Assembly: GCA_019095985.1 (NCBI GenBank)
Contig: CM032664.1
Coordinates: 25,038,978-25,102,977, forward strand
Source of the DNA: Streblospio benedicti
Lineage: Eukaryota; Annelida; Polychaeta; Spionida; Spionidae
Direction: 5' to 3'
DNA length: 64,000 bases
Positions 12,001 to 22,919 of this stretch are shown piece by piece. Both the position numbers and the translations under genes were made by a program. Each line of letters starts with the position of its first letter. Position 1 is the stretch's first letter. Under the pieces are notes generated by a model. The model made no database searches. It saw nothing but the letters and a program-made list of their open reading frames with translations, and was not told the origin of the DNA.

Positions 12001-14201
12001 AGGTGGTCTCAAAATAGAGGTGGTCTTAATCAGAGGTTGTACTGAACTGCCTTCTTACTTGCTTACTTACTTCATCTTGCAGATGGTGGGGTCAGGGTAA
12101 GTGTCCGCGCTTTACGGAAACCCACATCAGCGGCACTCAATCCCTCACCATGGAGAAGGTGGCTGGGATCTTTGTTGTACTGTGCGGGGGCATCTCTATA
12201 GGCCTTGTGGTTGCTGCACTGGAGTACCTGTATAGACTTCATACACAGAAGAAGAAGTCGAAAAATAGGGTAGGTTTTGCGTTTGACATATTTTTTTACC
12301 TGCAGAGCCTTAAATATTATATAGTTGTTGATGATCTTATTTTTCTATTATGATTATTATTAACAGAGCAATTGGGCGTCAAAGGGGCTGTCATAATACA
12401 AGCGGGGCTGATCATTAAAGATAGCCCTGTAGCCCGGGACCAATAGAAATTTACTTCAGGCCATTGCTTTTTTGGTGTTAGTTGCTTGTATTGACAGTTG
12501 TGTATGGTTTTCAAAGTGGATATTTTAAAGAACAATTTCTATCCGACGTTAGAATTACAACAATGTTGTACATTTTGGCCTACAGTTGTTAAATCCTGGC
12601 ATTTAACCCTGATGAATGACTGGTATGATGGGTAATTATCGCCATTGAGTGTTATTGAGGTATCCTCATTTGTAATTTTTAAAAGTATATATCATACACA
12701 GTACATAGCATAACATATTTTACTTAAGATGCAATAAATGCATTACGCAAAGTCAGGTATCAGTTCTCTAAACATAGCGTAAAATGCCTGTGTAGTAAAT
12801 CAATTAAAAGCATCGCAGTTTATAAGGTTGAATTAGAGATATTTACACAAATAGTCCCAAAATATACATTACACCAAGACATAAAATCTAAAAACAGGAT
12901 AGGTTTGTCATTTAATATCATTATCCAATAGTGGCGTGATTGTTGCACAAACAGGTTTTACAAATAATCATGAGCATAAACCTAATTACAGTGTATACTA
13001 TAGATTCCATAAACAAAAGAAATCCAAATGTAGGCAGTATAGGTTTATCATTATCATTAAATAATGCTTATTTATAGAATGTGTTGCCTTAATGACCTTG
13101 TTTATCTGGACATGCTGAGGCTGGACAGATAGTTAATATATCCAGATGAGGAGGGAGGGGGCAAATGTGAGAAATAACATGATACGATCCCTAGAAAATA
13201 ATGGATGTTAATAGATTTTCATATGATAACTTTTAGAACAACTCATCCTCCTCTTTATTTAAAGTCATATGTTGTAGATCGAAATCCATATAATTAATAA
13301 ACAGTCAGGATAATGGGATATTTCGGATAAGGGATATATGGATAGAATAGATTGTACTGTACTTTTATAAATGTTATCCGTTCTCAATTGACGAAGACTC
13401 AAATTACATACTTAATTAAATAAAAATGTTACAAGAAAGCACTTGTGTATTGGGTGTTCTCTTTGTATCAGGGGAGACATTCATAATTCAACTCAACCGA
13501 AAGTGTGATCTGCAGTTGTATCATTTCCATTATTGTCAATCCCTTTGTTGCCTATTTGTAGAAAAAATAGATGATGTAAAAAGGCGAGGGAATTTGTTTG
13601 CAGCAAATAATGATATTCGTTTTCATAGCATGACACAATTTCTCAAACATTCACTCATTGCTTATTAACATGTTGCAAATGAAGGCGAGTTTTCCCGCTA
13701 ATTTTTCATGATGTTAACATTTAATGTGATACTTTGTCAACATTTGAGAAATTATATACATAGATGATGATATTGGTATTTTCTTACTTAACACTCACTC
13801 GCCAAATCACTCATCCACCCTCTCACTCACCCATTCAATCACTCTCACTCACTCACGTTGAAACAACATAAAAAAGATGTTTCAATCATTAGCGAATGCT
13901 AAATACATGTACTCATCACTATTCTTCTCATCCCCTTGTATCAAAGGATTAGATTTCCATTTTCTGTTCTCACCAACTGTTAATTACAAAACAAAACCAA
14001 AATTATTGCTGCCAAGAGACGAATAAAAGAGACGATATCACCATTTTGTTTTTACAGAAAATAGTGGAAAAGAATCATTCGCCAACATCCAAATCATTAT
14101 GCGACGGAAGCCTGTCTAACGCTTTGCAGCTAGAAGAACCGTTCCTCAGTAATTCCTTCGCGTCTACATCACCAAATAGGAAGCAGACGAACATTTTCTG
14201 A
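77..14201 (+). CDS. Ionotropic glutamate receptor, 3' two thirds, six exons (5' end outside window)
   Basis: Ligand-gated cation channel of the plasma membrane, probably neuronal. Exons are 77-184, 2684-2812, 4824-5027, 8307-9172, 12083-12269 and 14058-14201; all have AG/GT borders and join in frame to about 545 residues ending in TGA. They encode the end of the amino-terminal domain (GDVSFHRDGTRKGY...IGSWN), the S1 lobe (FEGYCIDLLQEIAAKL; WNGIVAELM), M1, the pore loop, M3 with the signature SYTANLAAFLTV, the S2 lobe (DSKGYGVAVPMG), M4 and a 47-residue tail. The ligand-binding Arg is kept (TSQREEV). The Glu that binds glutamate in AMPA/kainate receptors is Asp (FLWDSPVVE), as in GluN1 and delta receptors. 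The AMPA/kainate Q/R pore site is Leu. This fits a divergent, perhaps glycine-preferring, epsilon-like or delta-like receptor rather than AMPA or kainate. The start of the gene lies left of the window. Confidence 0.93.
185..2683 (+). other. iGluR intron with a Tigger/pogo-like MITE
   Basis: Non-coding, AT-rich. It holds a 188 bp inverted-terminal element at 1909-2096. Open frames here (for example 621-827 and 1187-1411 on the minus strand) have no recognisable product and the composition of intron DNA. Nothing else is seen. Confidence 0.6.
1909..2096. mobile_element. Tigger/pogo-like MITE, CAGTAGAACC termini, TA flanks
   Basis: The left end CAGTAGAACCCC and right end GAGGTTCTACTG are inverted matches, and both are flanked by TA (1907-1908 and 2097-2098), the target site of Tc1/mariner-type elements including pogo/Tigger. 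There is no coding capacity; C-rich expansion has enlarged the left arm. Confidence 0.6.
2813..4823 (+). other. iGluR intron with decayed Tigger-like ends
   Basis: No gene is seen. The segments 3455-3548 and 4636-4731 are related to each other (both carry ATATGCGATA and end in CGAGGTTC-CTACT or a close variant) and look like right ends of decayed Tigger-like elements. The rest is unremarkable. Confidence 0.45.
6048..6375 (+). repeat. Dispersed repeat, copy 1 (GGCAGTACTGCC family)
   Basis: Matches the reverse complement of 22265-22565 over most of its length. Shared landmarks in order are GGCAGTACTGCC, GAGACC-TGG, TGTACG/TGTACC with a T run, CCTACGTCATT/CGTACGTCATT, CAAAATGT and CCGGTTGT. It shows no coding potential and the family is not recognised. 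Confidence 0.5.
7180..7340 (+). repeat. Dispersed repeat related to 30100-30225
   Basis: Both copies contain ATGTATGTATCT-type tetranucleotides, then GACAAGC-AGA-TGTTTACC-ATGAACC, TTTACACAA and CGAAGT-ATT-GATTTT. A weaker relative with TTTGAACGAAATCGG lies near 20610, and another near 9740. Probably a short non-autonomous element; the class is unknown. Confidence 0.45.
8307..9172 (+). CDS. iGluR exon: end of S1, M1, pore loop, M3, most of S2
   Basis: An 866-base exon, the largest of the receptor gene. Residues in order: ligand-binding stretch ending in DFTKPF, M1 (VWLLLVAVLVFISLML), pore loop FSSMVLSGTD, M3 with SYTANLAAFLTV, then S2 up to QIEEK. Aligned with GluA2, the Q/R-site residue is Leu (CTG at 8613-8615) and the next is Ser. 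The codon holds no A, so A-to-I editing cannot recode it. The S2 residues that align with GluA2 Ser654/Thr655 are Gln and Val (NSQVSAFF, closest to GluN1 NSSVDIYF), and Glu705 is Asp (codon 8994-8996). The acceptor is TTGCAG at 8301-8306; the donor GTAAGTAT follows directly. Confidence 0.93.
9179..9268. repeat. TG/CG microsatellite
   Basis: Imperfect (TG)n with interspersed TC and CG steps, directly after the splice donor of the large iGluR exon. Confidence 0.8.
9426..10421. mobile_element. Foldback element, GACCGTAAAATATGACC family, long copy
   Basis: The left end reads GGACCGTAAAATATGACC-AACGTAAATTGTGAC. The right end, reversed, reads TAGACTGTAACATATAACC-AACCGTAAATTGT. The inner parts of both arms again carry ACCGTAAATTGTGA-like words. 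The middle has no coding potential. The same terminal words recur at 32900-32978 and 33871-35111. The boundaries are approximate, and no clear target duplication was found. Confidence 0.5.
10488..10858. mobile_element. 371 bp inverted-terminal element, copy 1
   Basis: The termini are AGGCCTAGAAAAAATGAT and, reversed, AGGCCTAGAAAAAATGATCC, each followed by GGTTCCGGTAAC. A second copy of the same length lies at 16764-17134 in the opposite orientation. It is non-coding and looks like a MITE of unassigned superfamily. Confidence 0.65.
11004..11140. repeat. 54 bp tandem repeat, about 2.5 copies
   Basis: GTGCAAGATTG recurs at 11004, 11058 and 11112, giving a constant 54-base period of GTGAGTGG-type units with a few substitutions. 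Confidence 0.75.
11897..12054. mobile_element. Tigger/pogo-like MITE
   Basis: The termini are CAGTAGAACCTC and CAGAGGTTGTACTG. Internally, AAGACCACC and GGTGGTCTTAAT form further inverted matches. Short and non-coding. Confidence 0.55.
12083..12269 (+). CDS. iGluR exon: S2 end and M4
   Basis: The exon begins by completing the Lys codon of KWWGQGKCPRF, the conserved WW of iGluRs and the second Cys of the S2 disulphide. It then encodes the pre-M4 linker and M4 (VAGIFVVLCGGISIGLVVAALEYLY is the conserved region, here described by its ends VAGIF and EYLY), followed by a basic KKKSKNR stop-transfer stretch. Phases match both neighbouring exons. Confidence 0.92.
12270..14057 (+). other. Last iGluR intron
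   Basis: AT-rich; no gene is seen. A weak Tigger-like trace lies at about 13080-13370, and a CACT-rich simple repeat at 13795-13860. The 80-codon open frame at 13426 has no recognisable product. Confidence 0.5.
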
Positions 14202-15475
14202 CAATTGGAGACCCAGCTGGATGCAGGACAAAATGGGGGTTTTGGTTCTACTACCCAGCTGTAATGTTAACTGTACTTGATTCTCATTCTGTTCATGTTT
14301 GTGTTGGTGAAGGGTAAGTTTAAAATGTTAAACATGGACGAAAGATGATATGGAACAGTGTGTAGTGATATGTTTTTGTTTTCTCATATTTTGAATGATG
14401 AGTCATATATTTTGAAGAAGTAAAAATGAAGAAAGCAATTTTGAATAGGATGATTTGTAATATCAGTACTTTGTTATGTAAATTTGGCATTGGCAATGGA
14501 ATATAACATATTTAATTTCCATTTTTAAAATATGTGTTGCCTGCTCTCAGATTTTTTCTATGTTAACATTTAATGAAGACACCAAAAGAATTACCCTGAA
14601 AACTTTGGAATATTCTGGTATAAGTTAGTTGTCAATATAGTGAAAATTTTCTCCTCCCTGCAAGTGTAGCCTTGTGAAGTGTGATTGTTGGTGGGACATT
14701 GAATATTATCCGAAATACTAGATACATATATAGTATTTTGGATAGTATTCTATCACCATAGTCTCTGATGGCCTAATAGTTTGAACATCTGCAAGGTGTT
14801 ACATGACGGTCATCTATAATAATCGACCAAGAACAAATTCTTCATTAATTCAATTGAGATAATGTAAGAGCCTATGTATTAGTGATTGTAGTGCAAATCG
14901 ACAGATAATGTATAAAAATTGTCAAAAGTATAGTCATCATTGGCATGTTTTCTGTTACTTACCATCTTACAAAAGATAATAATTATTGTTTAAAAGCAAG
15001 TGATTTTTATTATGCATCTTATTAACTGATTAAAACTACATTCACTAAAATGTTATGTTAATTGAACTGAATAGACGAAAGTGTTTTTGTTGCATGGACT
15101 TATTAGACTAAATGTTTGTGTAGCAGATTGAACTAATCATTCACACTTTTTCTTGTTGACTCACTGGTAAATTGCGATTGCACATAGGAAATTCGTGAGA
15201 AGTGTTTTATTAGCTTGCAAAATGTATGTGTCTTATTATATGATATGTGTTTACGAACTGTTATAGTATCGGTCTTGTGTATAGAAGTGTTGAAAGAGAA
15301 TACTACCACGGTAGGCATGAACTTTTATATATGAAGGTTACCTAAGTATGGGTATATTTGACATTGTTAACGTCAGTTGTGTGTGAAAATGATCTGCCTT
15401 GTGAAATACTAGATCATGAAGTTCATCAGCGATTTTGACTTAAAACAAACTGTGTATATTTTATAATAAATATGT
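14202..15475 (+). other. Probable 3' UTR of the iGluR gene
   Basis: AT-rich, continuous with the terminal coding exon. A canonical AATAAA lies at 15465-15470, the first convincing polyadenylation signal in this stretch. The extent of the UTR is inference. Confidence 0.4.
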
Positions 15476-16763
15476 AGATTTTTGACGTATTTGTTCACTT
15501 TGGTTAAATTCAGCCTTTTCGTCTTTTGTACAATCAAGCACTCTATGAATTATATTAAATCTGAATTTAAAATAACTACAATAAAAGTCAAAACTACACA
15601 AGCAGTCCAGGAAAATATTTCTCTTAGCTGAATATTTTTTGTAATATAATTTATCTTGACATCAGAGACATTTTTTTTTGCCCCTTCACCCACCCATATA
15701 CCAATGCTAATATCCGAATTTTGAGACTGAAGTTTGTAAAATTGAGAAGGTAAGAAGTATGAGGGAATTTTGAAAAAATACAGTGTTTTTCAAATTTACT
15801 TAAAATCATATTTACAATGTTTACTGATGCATGTTCACCTTATCGAAGTTTGAATTACCATTCTCTGGAGGTCGCGGCTCCTAGGCTTCACTTGCATGCA
15901 AAATACAACTTTAAATGTATAGTAATATAAGCTATGCACCATTTTCTTTGGTCAATGGAAAATATGGATTGTTAGTTGAAAAGTAACAGAACTTTATGTT
16001 CTCAATTCTTCCGACCAATGGCATAGTCAGATCCTAGGGGCGCATGGTGTATCTACCCAAATACCTTATTTTCATAGGATCTTTTGGCATGTTTGCAATC
16101 GATTGCGCTTACAAAAGCCATGAGATCCCTTAAGTACGCCAAAAACCTGGATCTGCCTGTGAACGGTAAAGTCTATAAGGCTATTTAATTGGCAAATCCA
16201 GGTAGTATGGCCAACTCTTCCATTTTCAACTAAAATACATGAATACATTTTTAATTTGGATTTACATGATCTCAAGATAAAATGATTTATACTGTATTGT
16301 TCTTTATCACATTGAGACTGTATCTATTTTTTTCAAATCACGAGTATGCATCGAAGTAAAAATAAATATGATATCTTTAAAATAAATGCAGTGCATATTA
16401 GTTGACTAGTGGATTCCCTTCTATTTATAGGTGTGTAAATGCATGTGACACATACTTAGTACATTTATCTTCTTTGATATGTATGTTCGTGCATCGAATC
16501 TCGTTGACTATGACACCTAAACATCTTTGCACACATGGTGATAGATTATTGTATCACCACTACTTTGTTGTCGAGTGCAGGTGAGAAGTGTTGGTGTTGG
16601 GAGTATGCCTCCATCCACTGACAGATCAAGGATTTTGGGTGAAGGGCGGAGCACGTAGGTGATCTCATGCATTTCATAATTATGGGCAATCAATTGTGGA
16701 CATGCCAAATATCCTATGAAAATGAAATATTCTGGTGGGAAAGGGGATGGTGGGTATTCTGAT

Positions 16764-17134
16764 AAGGCCTAGAAAACAATGATCCTGTGGTTACGGTAAC
16801 CCTACCTAGCCCATTTTAACCCCCCAAATCTAATCTTTTTATTGAGTTTTTTTTATAAAAACTTCGAACTTATGGATTCAGACATAAAATAATATACTAA
16901 TTTTAGCCATTCAATAAAAAAATCATATGTAATTCATCATTTTTGCTTAATTTTACCATCATGTTGTGTGCAGTCACTTTCGTTTTCTATGTAGAGTTAA
17001 AAAAAAGAAGTGGCTCCTGCCTAACCTAATCTTTTGCGGTAAAGAATATGAAGAAAAAAATAAAATTACCTACCTTACTAACCTATTTTTCAAAATCATG
17101 TTACCGGAACCGAACAATCAATTTTTCTAGGCCT
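16764..17134. mobile_element. 371 bp inverted-terminal element, copy 2
   Basis: The reverse complement of the element at 10488-10858, with the same length and the same AGGCCTAGAAAA ends. Most positions agree, with scattered substitutions, which suggests both copies are fairly young. Confidence 0.65.
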
Positions 17135-17591
17135 AAATAACCTCTTATACAGATACAAATCTCTATAATTATGGCCACCATACCTCAATACTCTCCACTG
17201 TTGCTTAATATGCCAAATAGGCTGCAAACAGTATAGACAAGGAAGCATAGATTACCTAAATTCTGCAGCAAATAAATAATAATATGGCATGAAAAAATAA
17301 GTCACCTGGGTTTGATGGTTTGACTAGAGAGTAGAGAATAACATTTTTTATAACTTCTCTTTGATTCACACACAATGGGACAAAATATAGCTTGTTATGC
17401 GTCTGTTATAATAATGTATGTGTATGGAAATCACACGAGAACAATAGTGTTCTGAAGCCCCACCACACACAGCCGTGTATGTGCATTCAAATAGCCATAA
17501 AATCACAAATACATGTACCAGGGAAGGCCTTATCTGTAGCTGGGCAGAGCATCAACAACAAGCTATTCACTTAATGAAAACATGATCAATA

Positions 17592-17733
17592 CAGTAGACC
17601 CTTGTAATCTCTATATTGTATGTCTCTACTTTTTCTTAATTCGAAATTAATATAATTTCTATTCAAAAACATGATGAACATACATGCATATGGGTATTGT
17701 TCCCTAAAGATTAGAGATAGCGGGTTTCTACTG
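17592..17733. mobile_element. Tigger/pogo-like MITE
   Basis: Begins CAGTAGACCC and ends GGGTTTCTACTG, with TA on both sides. 142 bp, non-coding. Confidence 0.55.
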
Positions 17734-18597
17734 TAAGACCACCAGCTCATAGGAGAATACATATATTTACTTGATATTGACCTTTACCAAAACTATAAAT
17801 TTTGTTTTACTTTGGTAGTGAATTCAGAGGGCACAATACTATTCTATTTATCTGCTCTGTTCTATGCTGTTCTATTTTCCGTCCATCCCAACTAGCTAAT
17901 CAACGAATAAAGAGGTCATAGAATTGGTTTATCAACAATGTAGCTGTGTTTGGCCCAAGATTCAATATACCAAACACAGCAAACTAACTGTCATCACTTT
18001 CAGAAAGACACTTCATAAGCAGGAATATATGGATTGAGTAATTGGAAGGGAAACAAATTGCAACCCAGTAGGCATGGGCTCTACTACGACTATAACACTA
18101 ATGACTAATAAATATCACCAACAGCATGAAACGAGAGCCCCAAAAATGTGTTTATTAGTTCCATCTCGTCGTGTAATATCCCTAGAACATGATATGACAT
18201 ATCTGAACTTGTTGGGAGACATTATTTCATCCTGATTTCATTACGAATTCATTCATGTGCTCGCATTATAACACAAATTGCATTTATACAATGAGTATGT
18301 GAACATAAAGATTTAACAAACATATTTTTGTGCACTATAAGAATTTGCAACAATTGTTGTTACATGGGATAGAATGTGTTTTCAGTTTCATTTGAACAAA
18401 TAATTTGGGGGGGTGGGGCGGGGGGGAGGGGTTGAACACGTGTTTATTACTTAGTGCACGTGCGTATTTTTTCTGTTGCCTTTGTATATTCCCCTCAATG
18501 TAATAAGCATGTAGTAGATAGACACTGTACATTTTAAAGGTCTTTGGCTGTAGTACCACAAGTGTATGATCTGCTTGGTGTACATTGTATCTATTTA

Positions 18598-18781
18598 GCT
18601 AAAGCCCCAGTCAGACAGTCACCAATGTAAATCCCCAATGGCAATGAAAATGACAGTAGTAATAAGATTATATTTACGTTCAATAAACACAACTGCAAAA
18701 AATTGTCATCTTACAATGTTTTTGCTACACCGCTACGACTCATTCGACTTTAATGTTCGTGACTGTCTGACCCTCGCTTAA
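18598..18781. mobile_element. MITE with GTCAGACAGTCAC termini
   Basis: The left end AAAGCCCCAGTCAGACAGTCAC and the reversed right end TTAAGCGAGGGTCAGACAGTCAC are inverted matches enclosing about 140 bp of AT-rich DNA. A possible partial relative with GGGTCAGATAGTC lies near 24290. Confidence 0.5.
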
Positions 18782-19489
18782 GGTCAAACAATTACGAGGT
18801 TTGAACTGAAGCGCTCTTGGCGTTTGAGCAAGTGTTAATACATTATTGTTTCGTCACAGATGTGTTTTCAAAAGTCAAAATCAAGCCTTATCTAAAAATT
18901 TGTAATTTCAAAATAACTACATTACAGCGAACTTTAAAATCAAAATAAACTATCGAAGCTAAGAAGCCACCAGAATACAGGTACAGCCCACTCTATTTTT
19001 GTACATACTGCAGTATTAGTACAAGAAGTCGACCATGGGTAAGGACTTACACTTGTCATATAGGAAAGCAGTTTTTCATGTCACAACCTAACCTTATAGC
19101 TTAATTGCACGTGCTACGAGTCGTGCACATCTATTAATTGCCATTTTTGTCTCATATATTCCCATATTAGAGTGGTCGACCTTGCTCATATCAAGTTGCA
19201 AATGAAGGCTTCCACAGACCTATCAAGATGAGATGGAAAACTCGGCGATTCATCACATAAATAGAGAAAAGTGGCAAGGCATAAGCCCCACGCACTTCTC
19301 ATATCTAAACAAGTGAGAAGGATGGATATGAACGTAGCAAATTATAAATGTGGTGACCATAAGTAGAAAAAAACCTGGAGGCATACAAATTTCAATACTA
19401 ATATCACTGTATCTCTACGTTACCTAGGCTACAATATATGTTTGCAAGTTCATCACTCCTGGTTAAGTAATGGGTGGCAGCATGCATGT

Positions 19490-21786
19490 ACGGTGCGCCA
19501 AGTGGGACACGCTGAATTTCGTCACTTTTTATGCCTTTCGTCTACGAAATCAATCAACTCAGAGCCATTATTAAAACAAAAAGACGAAATAGAATTTTGA
19601 CATAAGTAAGAAGACGAAATTGTTATGGAACCGAGACGAAAGGCAAACTTGCCAGACGAAAGGCAAAATGCAAAAGACGAAAGGCATTTTTGTCCATTTT
19701 GCCTTTCGTCTTTGCATTTTGCCATTGTATGACACGTGAAGAGGGTTATTGCAACAACCCTCGTCTATAAATAAGTTTGATAGATCTTGTCAAACAATTC
19801 TTTCACATTAATTGTGTCCGTTTACAGAATGTCTAGATCTAATTATCTTCATTTTAAACAGCTCCATATATATAGTAACCATGTATGTAACACGTTTACT
19901 ACTAGATTACTTTAGTCTTTACTAAATTTGTGACACTCTTCACAGATTGACACAAACTGCCAACATAAATACATCAATGTTTCTACCATTCATCCATCAT
20001 CAGTGATTAGATCTATGGCATATGACTATGCACAGTCCACAACTATTATCATGAGTCATGAAATAATTATCCATATACACACCATTGCACAATTATATTT
20101 GAATATTTATTTACCAAACTCAACTGTAGTACCATTGCTAAAAATACTAGTACTACATGTACTTTGTAAGCCTACTAGATCTAGTATTGATTTTCACGTT
20201 GTATTTGACAGCCAAATCTAACGTCGGCAATTTCATAACTAGATCGCTAGAACGACGTTGGGGCAATTAAGATATATACTGAAACAATGTATACTTTACA
20301 ATCAAGAATCAAGAAATTTATGAATTTGAGGATCATCAGAATGAATCACAATCAATATATCCAGCAAAAAGATATTTGTGTTGCCGTACAATATTACTGA
20401 ATAACAAGATGATAATCCGTATCAGTTTCAAAACAAATAATCAATTTTTTCTACTTGGTTGAATATATTGATTTTTTTTTTCTTGCTGGCTAAGTCAATA
20501 TCATTTAAAATGTCATAAAAGCGCTTCTAGAAAGCAAAATATAATTGGCAGAGCGCCCAAAATCGAATTTGCCTTTCGGTGTCGCCTCAAACCTCATAGT
20601 TGTGTAAAGTTTGAACGAAATCGGTTTCGCCCGCTAAAGAGACATGTCATACATACATACAAACATACATACAAACATAGTTAGTTAGTTTAAAACGAAC
20701 CCTTGCTTCAGCAGCTGAGCTGAAGTGACCAATTAAAAGGCTGAGTGTGGTTCCTAATCCCCTGAGACTAACCTTTCTTTACAAATTTGGGATCAAAAGT
20801 GAACTAAGTGAACATGTGCATAATTTTCTAATATTGTGATTTCTTCATATTAATTTCCCATTTGTTCTCAAAATGCTGACACTAGGTGAGCAATAAAGCC
20901 AATGCAGACATCACAATAATAATATACACCGATGACTTGCGCAGAGAGCCATTTTTCAATGCAGGAAACTCTCCTTTATGACGCTGGCAAGTCAAAGTAA
21001 GTCAGTTTTATGTATCCTAAATGTAAATGTAATGCATTCAGCACATAAAGATGGTGAATCAAAGGCTAATTTGAATTTAAACTATTTTATATACTAAACT
21101 TTCGAGAATTTAATATGAATTTATATAAATAAAAGCATGTCATTTGCAACAACGCTCATCTTTAATTTAAACAACCCTCATCATGCACGAATGTTACTTG
21201 TCAACAACTTCTCTTGTGATAACTTCTAGGCTAAATTTTCTGTTTGTTACATGACGTACTTCTAAAAAGTTGAAATGTACACAATCTATGAACTATACCT
21301 GTCCAGCTCAGTATTAGAGTTAACGTATAGTGTGTTTATTCAAGAGAAAAACAAGATAATACTTTCGAATCAGAGGTGTTAGCCGCCATTTTGGAGCCGA
21401 GGGTTGTTGCAATAACCCTCTTCACGTTTCATAGGGTGTATGTGCACTGGCATTTTTTACGTTCGACGTACGTTCTTGGAGGGTGAGACGAAAGGCAACG
21501 AAGGCAAAGACGAAAGGCAAATATTTCATAAACGGAAGGATGATTTTACAGACAAAAGGAACAACAAAATGGTGTTTGTATCAGTGTCCTTTCGTCTGTA
21601 AAATCATCCTTTCGTCTACGAAATTGAACTGAAGTTAATTTCGTAGACAAAAGGATGATTTACTGAATTTTGCCTTTTGTCTTTTGGTTTTGCCTTTCGT
21701 CTTTTGTTTTTGCCTTTTGTCTCTGTAGATGGCTCTCGTTGACATTATGACGGACGAAATTGAAGGTGTCCCACATGGCGCCCCGT
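19490..21786. mobile_element. 2.3 kb foldback element built of CGAAAGGCAAA words
   Basis: The outer ends are inverted matches (left GGTGCGCCAAGTGGGACAC, right reversed GGGCGCCATGTGGGACAC, each followed by an AATTTCGTC word). The arms (about 19490-19775 and 21400-21786) are packed with AGACGAAAGGCAAA in both orientations. Each arm ends inward in a matching GAGGGTTGTTGCAATAACCC/GGGTTATTGCAACAACCC word next to GAAGAG. The 1.6 kb centre has no coding frame and carries another short repeat near 20520-20720. This is a non-autonomous foldback transposon; the superfamily is not recognised and the target duplication is uncertain. Confidence 0.65.
20520..20720. repeat. Repeat with CATACATACAAA tail inside the foldback element
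   Basis: Contains TTTGAACGAAATCGGTTTCGCC, then a CATACATACATACAAACATA tract, then CAGCAGCTGAGCTGAAG. The last word resembles CAGCGGCTGAAG at about 43170. The first word resembles pieces near 7310 and 9750. A dispersed non-coding repeat. Confidence 0.4.
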
Positions 21787-22264
21787 ACCATGTGCCGGGA
21801 CCATGAGTCTGGCTCGCAGTTCCCGTATGAGAATAATATTTAAATTGCACTGGCAGATATAGCGTTTTATAATAGATGGCGTGGGGGGGAGGGCTCACTT
21901 AAGGTGATGCCCCTACACCCATCCTGGATCTGCCTATGAATGGAGTAGTCTACTAAATAAAAAAAGGTCGTTCGACCATGTTATATACGTATATTCACAG
22001 TTATGAAAGGTTTGGCTTTACTTGGGCTAAGATGTGTGTGAATTTTGTCTAATAAGTTGTCAACCCCAAGGGCATAATTACGGTTTTGCGTTTCGTGTGA
22101 CTAAAGCTTCCATTTCTTAGGAGACTCATTATAACTCTAAAAATACAACATGTACCGTAAATGTAAGTTAATCAAAGAGTTCTATGGACTTGTGCGGACG
22201 ATATATCATGTGTATCATGTTTTACCCTAGCGGTAAGACATTTCTCAATCATGGTTTATTAATA

Positions 22265-22565
22265 GCTTGGGGTACAACCGGCAGTGCGAACATTTTGACA
22301 AGAGGATTTTTTTTTTAATCATGTGTGCGGATTCTACAGCAAGCAATGACGTACGACCTAACGCACTGGCTCCGTATAGCCTACCTACGACCAGGTTACT
22401 GCTAAATTTGTCATAATGGAAGTTAGAGATTTCAAACCTTTGCTACTGCCTCTGCACGGCCTAAAAACGTACACTTTGCGCACTTTCAGCTCACTGGACA
22501 GCACTGAACCCCATGGTCTCCGCGATTTTTTTGGCAGTCGAGTGGCAGTACTGCCTTATGGGACT
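22265..22565 (-). repeat. Dispersed repeat, copy 2 (GGCAGTACTGCC family)
   Basis: On the minus strand it aligns with 6048-6375: the same order of landmarks, beginning with GGCAGTACTGCC at the 22.56 kb end. Non-coding. Confidence 0.5.
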
Positions 22566-22738
22566 TGTTCTTTATTTGATTGATTATCTCTTGACAAAGA
22601 TGTTAAGCGGGGTAACCATATCATGTTGACACTATATTCTTCTCATCTCATACCTTACCTGTGACGCTGGCTATTCAAATATATAGAAAATCAATGCGTA
22701 ACACTAGTACAAGAATAAAGCCTGGCGGAAGAACCTAT

Positions 22739-22919
22739 TTAGTAGAACCTCAAATAAGACCACTCGGGTGACTACCCTATACTGGTCTTAAAGGGAGGGG
22801 TGGTCTCCTGTTATTATATGGATGTGCACATGGACTGTTTATAAGAGATCGCGAAAAAAAATGCTCTTATTAGAGATGTCGTGACGTTATAGAGGTGGTC
22901 TTAATTGGAGGTTATACTG
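22739..22919. mobile_element. Tigger/pogo-like MITE
   Basis: Left end AGTAGAACCTC, right end GGAGGTTATACTG, with internal GACCACT and GGTGGTCTTAATTGG as inverted partners, as in the copy at 11897-12054. Confidence 0.5.

Larger units (their letters stand above)
9173..12082 (+). other. iGluR intron carrying several repeats
   Basis: This intron contains a TG/CG-rich microsatellite (9179-9268), a foldback element (9426-10421), a 371 bp inverted-repeat element (10488-10858), a 54 bp tandem repeat (11004-11140) and a Tigger-like MITE (11897-12054). No gene is seen. Confidence 0.6.

Noticed and set aside
19522-19725. Minus-strand 67-codon frame with CLSSFAFCLSSGKFAF-type repeats
   Set aside because: A direct translation of the AGACGAAAGGCAAA array in the foldback arm.
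20640-20690. CRISPR-like array of CATACATACAAA units
   Set aside because: A simple tetranucleotide tract without spacers, in a eukaryotic genome.
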